Below, one piece after another: positions 61,511 through 64,000 of a DNA stretch of 64,000 bases. The stretch is from Betaproteobacteria bacterium UBA1934 (GTDB lineage: Bacteria > Pseudomonadota > Gammaproteobacteria > Burkholderiales > Rhodocyclaceae), in NCBI GenBank assembly GCA_002337055.1, contig DDFG01000001.1:235061-299060 (forward strand), written 5' to 3'. Position numbers and translations under genes: made by a program. The number at the start of each line of letters is the position of its first letter. The first letter of the stretch is position 1. The notes under the pieces are model-generated. The model had not been told where the DNA came from. It saw nothing but the letters and a program-made list of their open reading frames with translations, and did not search any database.

Positions 61511-61571
61511 TTGATTTGTCCGGCGGGACGCCATCGGGCGCCTCGCCTTGTGTGATCCAACGGAGTTCGCA

Positions 61572-62804
61572 ATGAGTGATGTGAAAAAAGCAGTGCTTGC
61601 CTATTCGGGCGGCCTTGATACCTCGGTCATCCTGAAGTGGTTGCAGGATACCTATCAATGCGAGGTGGTGACCTTCACCGCCGACCTGGGCCAGGGCGAG
61701 GAACTGGAGCCGGCGCGCGCCAAAGCGCTGAAATTCGGCATCAAGCCGGAAAACATCTTCATCGACGACCTGCGCGAGGAATTCGTGCGCGACTTCGTCT
61801 TTCCGATGTTCCGCTGCAATACCGTCTATGAAGGCGAATACCTGCTCGGCACCTCGATTGCCCGTCCGCTGATCGCCAAGCGCCTGATCGACATCACCAA
61901 CCTCACGGGCGCGGATGCCATTTCGCACGGCGCCACCGGCAAAGGCAACGATCAGGTGCGCTTCGAGCTGGGCGCCTATGCGCTGAAGCCGGGCATCAAG
62001 ATCATCGCCCCGTGGCGCGAATGGGACCTGCTGTCGCGCGAAAAGCTGCTAGCCTATGCCGAACAGCATGGCATTCCCATCGAAATGAAACACAAGCAGG
62101 GCGGTTCGCCCTATTCGATGGACGCCAATCTGCTGCATATTTCTTTTGAAGGCCGCCATCTGGAAGACCCCTCCGCCGAGGCCGAGGAAAGCATGTGGCG
62201 CTGGACGGTGTCGCCGGAAGCAGCGCCCGATCAGGCCGAATACGTCGACCTCGAATTCGAGCGCGGCGATCTGGTCTCGATCAACGGCGAACGCATGAAA
62301 GCGCACGAACTGCTGGCCAAGCTGAACCAGCTCGGCGGCAAGCATGGCATCGGCCGCCTCGATCTGGTCGAGAACCGCTACGTCGGCATGAAGTCGCGCG
62401 GCTGTTACGAAACCCCGGGTGGAACGATTCTCCTGAAGGGCCACCGCGCCATCGAGTCGGTGACGTTGGACCGTGAAGTCGCGCATTTGAAGGACGACCT
62501 GATGCCGCGCTACGCCAGTCTGGTGTACAACGGCTACTGGTGGAGCCCCGAGCGCAAGGCCTTGCAGGCGCTGATCGACCACACGCAGCAGAGCGTCAAT
62601 GGCTGGGTGCGCCTGAAGCTCTACAAGGGCAACGTCATTCTGGTGGCGCGCGATTCCAAGACCGATTCGCTCTTCGACCCGACCATCGCGACCTTCGAGG
62701 ACGATGCCGGCGCCTACGATCAGAAGGACGCGGGCGGGTTCATCAAGCTGAACGCGCTGCGCATGCGCATTGCCGCCAATCTGACGGCCCTGAAAGGGAA
62801 GTAA
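61572..62804 (+). CDS. argG: argininosuccinate synthase
   Basis: A 410-residue ATP-dependent enzyme joining citrulline and aspartate. The P-loop AYSGGLDTSVILKWL is at the start, then CNTVYEGEYLLGTSIARPL, ATGKGNDQVRFELG and LVENRYVGMKSRGCYETPGG. GGAG lies 7 bases before the ATG at 61572, which fixes the start against a slightly longer frame. The order argD-argF-argG gives three consecutive late arginine steps; argH is not in the window. Confidence 0.96.
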   Translation: MSDVKKAVLAYSGGLDTSVILKWLQDTYQCEVVTFTADLGQGEELEPARAKALKFGIKPENIFIDDLREEFVRDFVFPMFRCNTVYEGEYLLGTSIARPLIAKRLIDITNLTGADAISHGATGKGNDQVRFELGAYALKPGIKIIAPWREWDLLSREKLLAYAEQHGIPIEMKHKQGGSPYSMDANLLHISFEGRHLEDPSAEAEESMWRWTVSPEAAPDQAEYVDLEFERGDLVSINGERMKAHELLAKLNQLGGKHGIGRLDLVENRYVGMKSRGCYETPGGTILLKGHRAIESVTLDREVAHLKDDLMPRYASLVYNGYWWSPERKALQALIDHTQQSVNGWVRLKLYKGNVILVARDSKTDSLFDPTIATFEDDAGAYDQKDAGGFIKLNALRMRIAANLTALKGK

Positions 62805-62807
62805 GCC

Positions 62808-63032
62808 GTGCCGGATGGAACGCTATTCGGGCTGACCGAGGAGCAGATCTCGGAATTCGGGGCAACCTGGGGGATCGGCGCCTTTATCGGGTTCATGCTG
62901 TTCATCATCGGCGAACTGGCCTGGAAATCGAAAGCCGGCAAGCGCGGAACGGCGGTGCTCTTCTTTGTGCTCGCTTTCGGCATGCTCGGCTTCATCGCCA
63001 AGTCCTTCATCCAGAAAATTTGGGGAATTTGA
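62808..63032 (+). CDS. DUF2788 family small membrane protein
   Basis: A 74-residue protein with a GTG start 3 bases after argG. Two hydrophobic helices (about 24-40, and 49-66 in RGTAVLFFVLAFGMLGFIAK) span the inner membrane. The LFGLTEEQ start and the helix pair match DUF2788, of unknown function. It is likely cotranscribed with argG and ppnP, which starts 1 base after its stop. Confidence 0.8.
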   Translation: MPDGTLFGLTEEQISEFGATWGIGAFIGFMLFIIGELAWKSKAGKRGTAVLFFVLAFGMLGFIAKSFIQKIWGI

Positions 63033-63033
63033 A

Positions 63034-63351
63034 ATGTCGCAATTCGACAACGTTGCAGTGGTCAAGAAGGCCAATGTTTATTTCGACGGCAAGTGCGTCA
63101 GCCACACCGTCGTGCTGGCCGATGGCACCAAGAAAACCGTCGGCGTCATCCTGCCTGCTACGCTGACCTTCAATACCGGCGCACCGGAGATCATGGAAGG
63201 CGTGGGCGGGCAGTGTCGCGTCCGGCTGAAGGGCGAGAGTGAGTGGAAGACGTACGGCGAAGGACAGTCCTTCAACGTGCCGGGCAATTCCGCCTTCGAT
63301 ATCGAAGTGGCCGCCGGCGAGACCTACCACTACGTTTGCCACTTTGGCTAA
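63034..63351 (+). CDS. ppnP: pyrimidine/purine nucleoside phosphorylase PpnP
   Basis: A 105-residue small cupin-like enzyme (formerly DUF1255/YaiE) that splits several nucleosides with phosphate to give base and ribose-1-phosphate. Family blocks: NVYFDGKCVSHTVVLADGTK, KKTVGVILPATLTFNTGAPE and GQSFNVPGNSAFDIEVA, ending in YHYVCHFG. Length matches the family. The ATG is 1 base after the DUF2788 TGA; no strong ribosome site, so coupling is likely. Confidence 0.92.
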   Translation: MSQFDNVAVVKKANVYFDGKCVSHTVVLADGTKKTVGVILPATLTFNTGAPEIMEGVGGQCRVRLKGESEWKTYGEGQSFNVPGNSAFDIEVAAGETYHYVCHFG

Positions 63352-63363
63352 AGAGGGGTCACG

Positions 63364-63858
63364 ATGCCGTCTTTTGATTTTACGTCGGAGGCCGATCTGG
63401 TCGCGCTGAAAAACGCGGTCGATGTGGCGTCGCGCCAGATCGACAACCGTTACGACTTCAAAGGCACATCGGCCAAGGCCGAGTTGAACGAAAAGGATAA
63501 GGTCATCGTTCTTTGGGGCGATTCCGACTTTCAGCTTGACCAGATCAAGGACATCCTTTTTCCGGCCATGGAAAAGAAGGAGAAGGAAAGCGTCAAGCGT
63601 CTTGATGTGCAGAAGGTGCAGAGCGTTTCCGGCAACAAGTCCAAGCAGGAAATGAAGATCCGCGACGGCATCGATTCGGAACTGGCGAAAAAGATCGTCA
63701 AGATGATCAAGGATGCCAAGCTCAAGGTGCAGGCCACGATCCAGGGCGACGCCGTGCGCGTGACGGGCGCCAAGCGCGACGACCTGCAAGCGGCAATTCA
63801 ACTGGTGACCAAGAGCGTCACAGACTACCCGATCAAGTACGGCAACTTCCGTGATTGA
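63364..63858 (+). CDS. YajQ-family nucleotide/cyclic-di-GMP-binding protein
   Basis: A 164-residue protein with two RNP-like alpha/beta domains. MPSFDFTSEADLVALKNAVD and NRYDFKGTSAKAELNEKD, then AKLKVQATIQGDAVRVTGAK and SVTDYPIKYGNFRD are standard YajQ/DUF520 blocks. Some members bind cyclic di-GMP and act as coregulators. A role with the EAL protein at 18.3 kb is possible but not shown. It follows ppnP by 12 bases and ends the plus-strand run. Confidence 0.93.
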   Translation: MPSFDFTSEADLVALKNAVDVASRQIDNRYDFKGTSAKAELNEKDKVIVLWGDSDFQLDQIKDILFPAMEKKEKESVKRLDVQKVQSVSGNKSKQEMKIRDGIDSELAKKIVKMIKDAKLKVQATIQGDAVRVTGAKRDDLQAAIQLVTKSVTDYPIKYGNFRD

Positions 63859-63873
63859 TCAGCGGGCTTGTTG

Positions 63874-64000
63874 TCAGGCCCGCAGCCCCTTGAGCCAGGC
63901 CGTATAGAGCTGATCCGCGAGCGCGCGCATGCCCGGCAGATGCAGGTCGACTTCCGCCAGCATCTGTTCCGGCATCTGCACGCTGGGCGGGAGCGGGTCA
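63874..64000 (-). CDS. 3' end of an unidentified minus-strand gene (partial)
   Basis: An open frame runs in from beyond the window and stops at 63874. The visible 41 C-terminal residues are DPLPPSVQMPEQMLAEVDLH, then LPGMRALADQLYTAWLKGLR and A. Codon use is normal for this genome and the gene is convergent with yajQ. I do not recognise the family. Confidence 0.5.
   Translation of the reverse strand, partial: DPLPPSVQMPEQMLAEVDLHLPGMRALADQLYTAWLKGLRA

Noticed and set aside
59519..61534. 671-codon minus-strand open frame across argD and argF
   Set aside because: Antisense to two certain genes and begins and ends inside them.

Overview
The window is an ordinary chromosomal segment of a high-GC betaproteobacterium. 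The TCA-cycle block (mdh / GntR regulator / sdhCDAB-sdhE / gltA / sucAB-lpdA), DUF3579 beside rpsT, DUF2788, a YajQ protein and a PEP-CTERM protein together suggest Rhodocyclales (Dechloromonas/Azonexus/Accumulibacter-like); this placement is inference from gene content, not from a marker search. I see no rRNA or tRNA gene, CRISPR array, insertion sequence or prophage.

Layout. 1-5.3 kb: minus-strand end of a VOC protein, RluA, a Kef-type antiporter and a DUF3617 protein; a CBS protein on plus; then TruC and a CitE-like lyase on minus. 5.3-18.3 kb: the TCA block. mdh runs leftward from a good sigma70 promoter, divergent from a GntR regulator with a perfect palindrome between them. Rightward follow sdhC-sdhD-sdhA-sdhB-sdhE, gltA, sucA, sucB and lpdA, punctuated by intrinsic terminators. 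18.3-23.7 kb: a REC-GGDEF-EAL regulator, ZapE, a small membrane protein, a MerR/carboxymuconolactone-decarboxylase pair with an NmlR-like operator, and a helical-repeat protein. 23.7-26.1 kb: an accessory-looking stretch with a broken XRE regulator and a secreted amidohydrolase. 26.1-31.4 kb: membrane protein, MetY, a K+ channel, a hydrolase plus an unknown partner, and a glycine-zipper protein. 31.8-35.2 kb: a PEP-CTERM protein, an alkaline-phosphatase-like/TPR protein that has lost its metal ligands, and a double GNAT protein. 35.2-46.4 kb: MnmC, LysS, transporters, SpeG, a methyltransferase, Epd and a PstS-like protein. 46.4-50.9 kb: a Cys-pair small protein, then an operon of membrane CheA-like kinase, CheY and CheX, and a second K+ channel. 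50.9-58.4 kb: Smr, TrxB, a Crp/Fnr regulator, FtsK, LolA, a YidB protein, a ComEA-like protein, S20 and DUF3579. 58.5-64 kb: an orphan ParA, argD-argF-argG, DUF2788, PpnP, YajQ and the 3' end of a minus-strand gene.

Functionally the window combines central carbon oxidation with arginine synthesis, K+ homeostasis (three RCK-bearing proteins), RNA modification (RluA, TruC, MnmC) and division/envelope functions (FtsK, LolA, ZapE). The least ordinary items are the CheA-like/CheY/CheX operon with no receptor or CheW beside it, the metal-ligand-less phosphatase-TPR/double-GNAT pair behind a PEP-CTERM gene, a malate dehydrogenase with a C-terminal extension of about 60 residues, an SdhE with an altered RGxxE motif, and a MerR promoter whose -10 box overlaps the first possible start codon.
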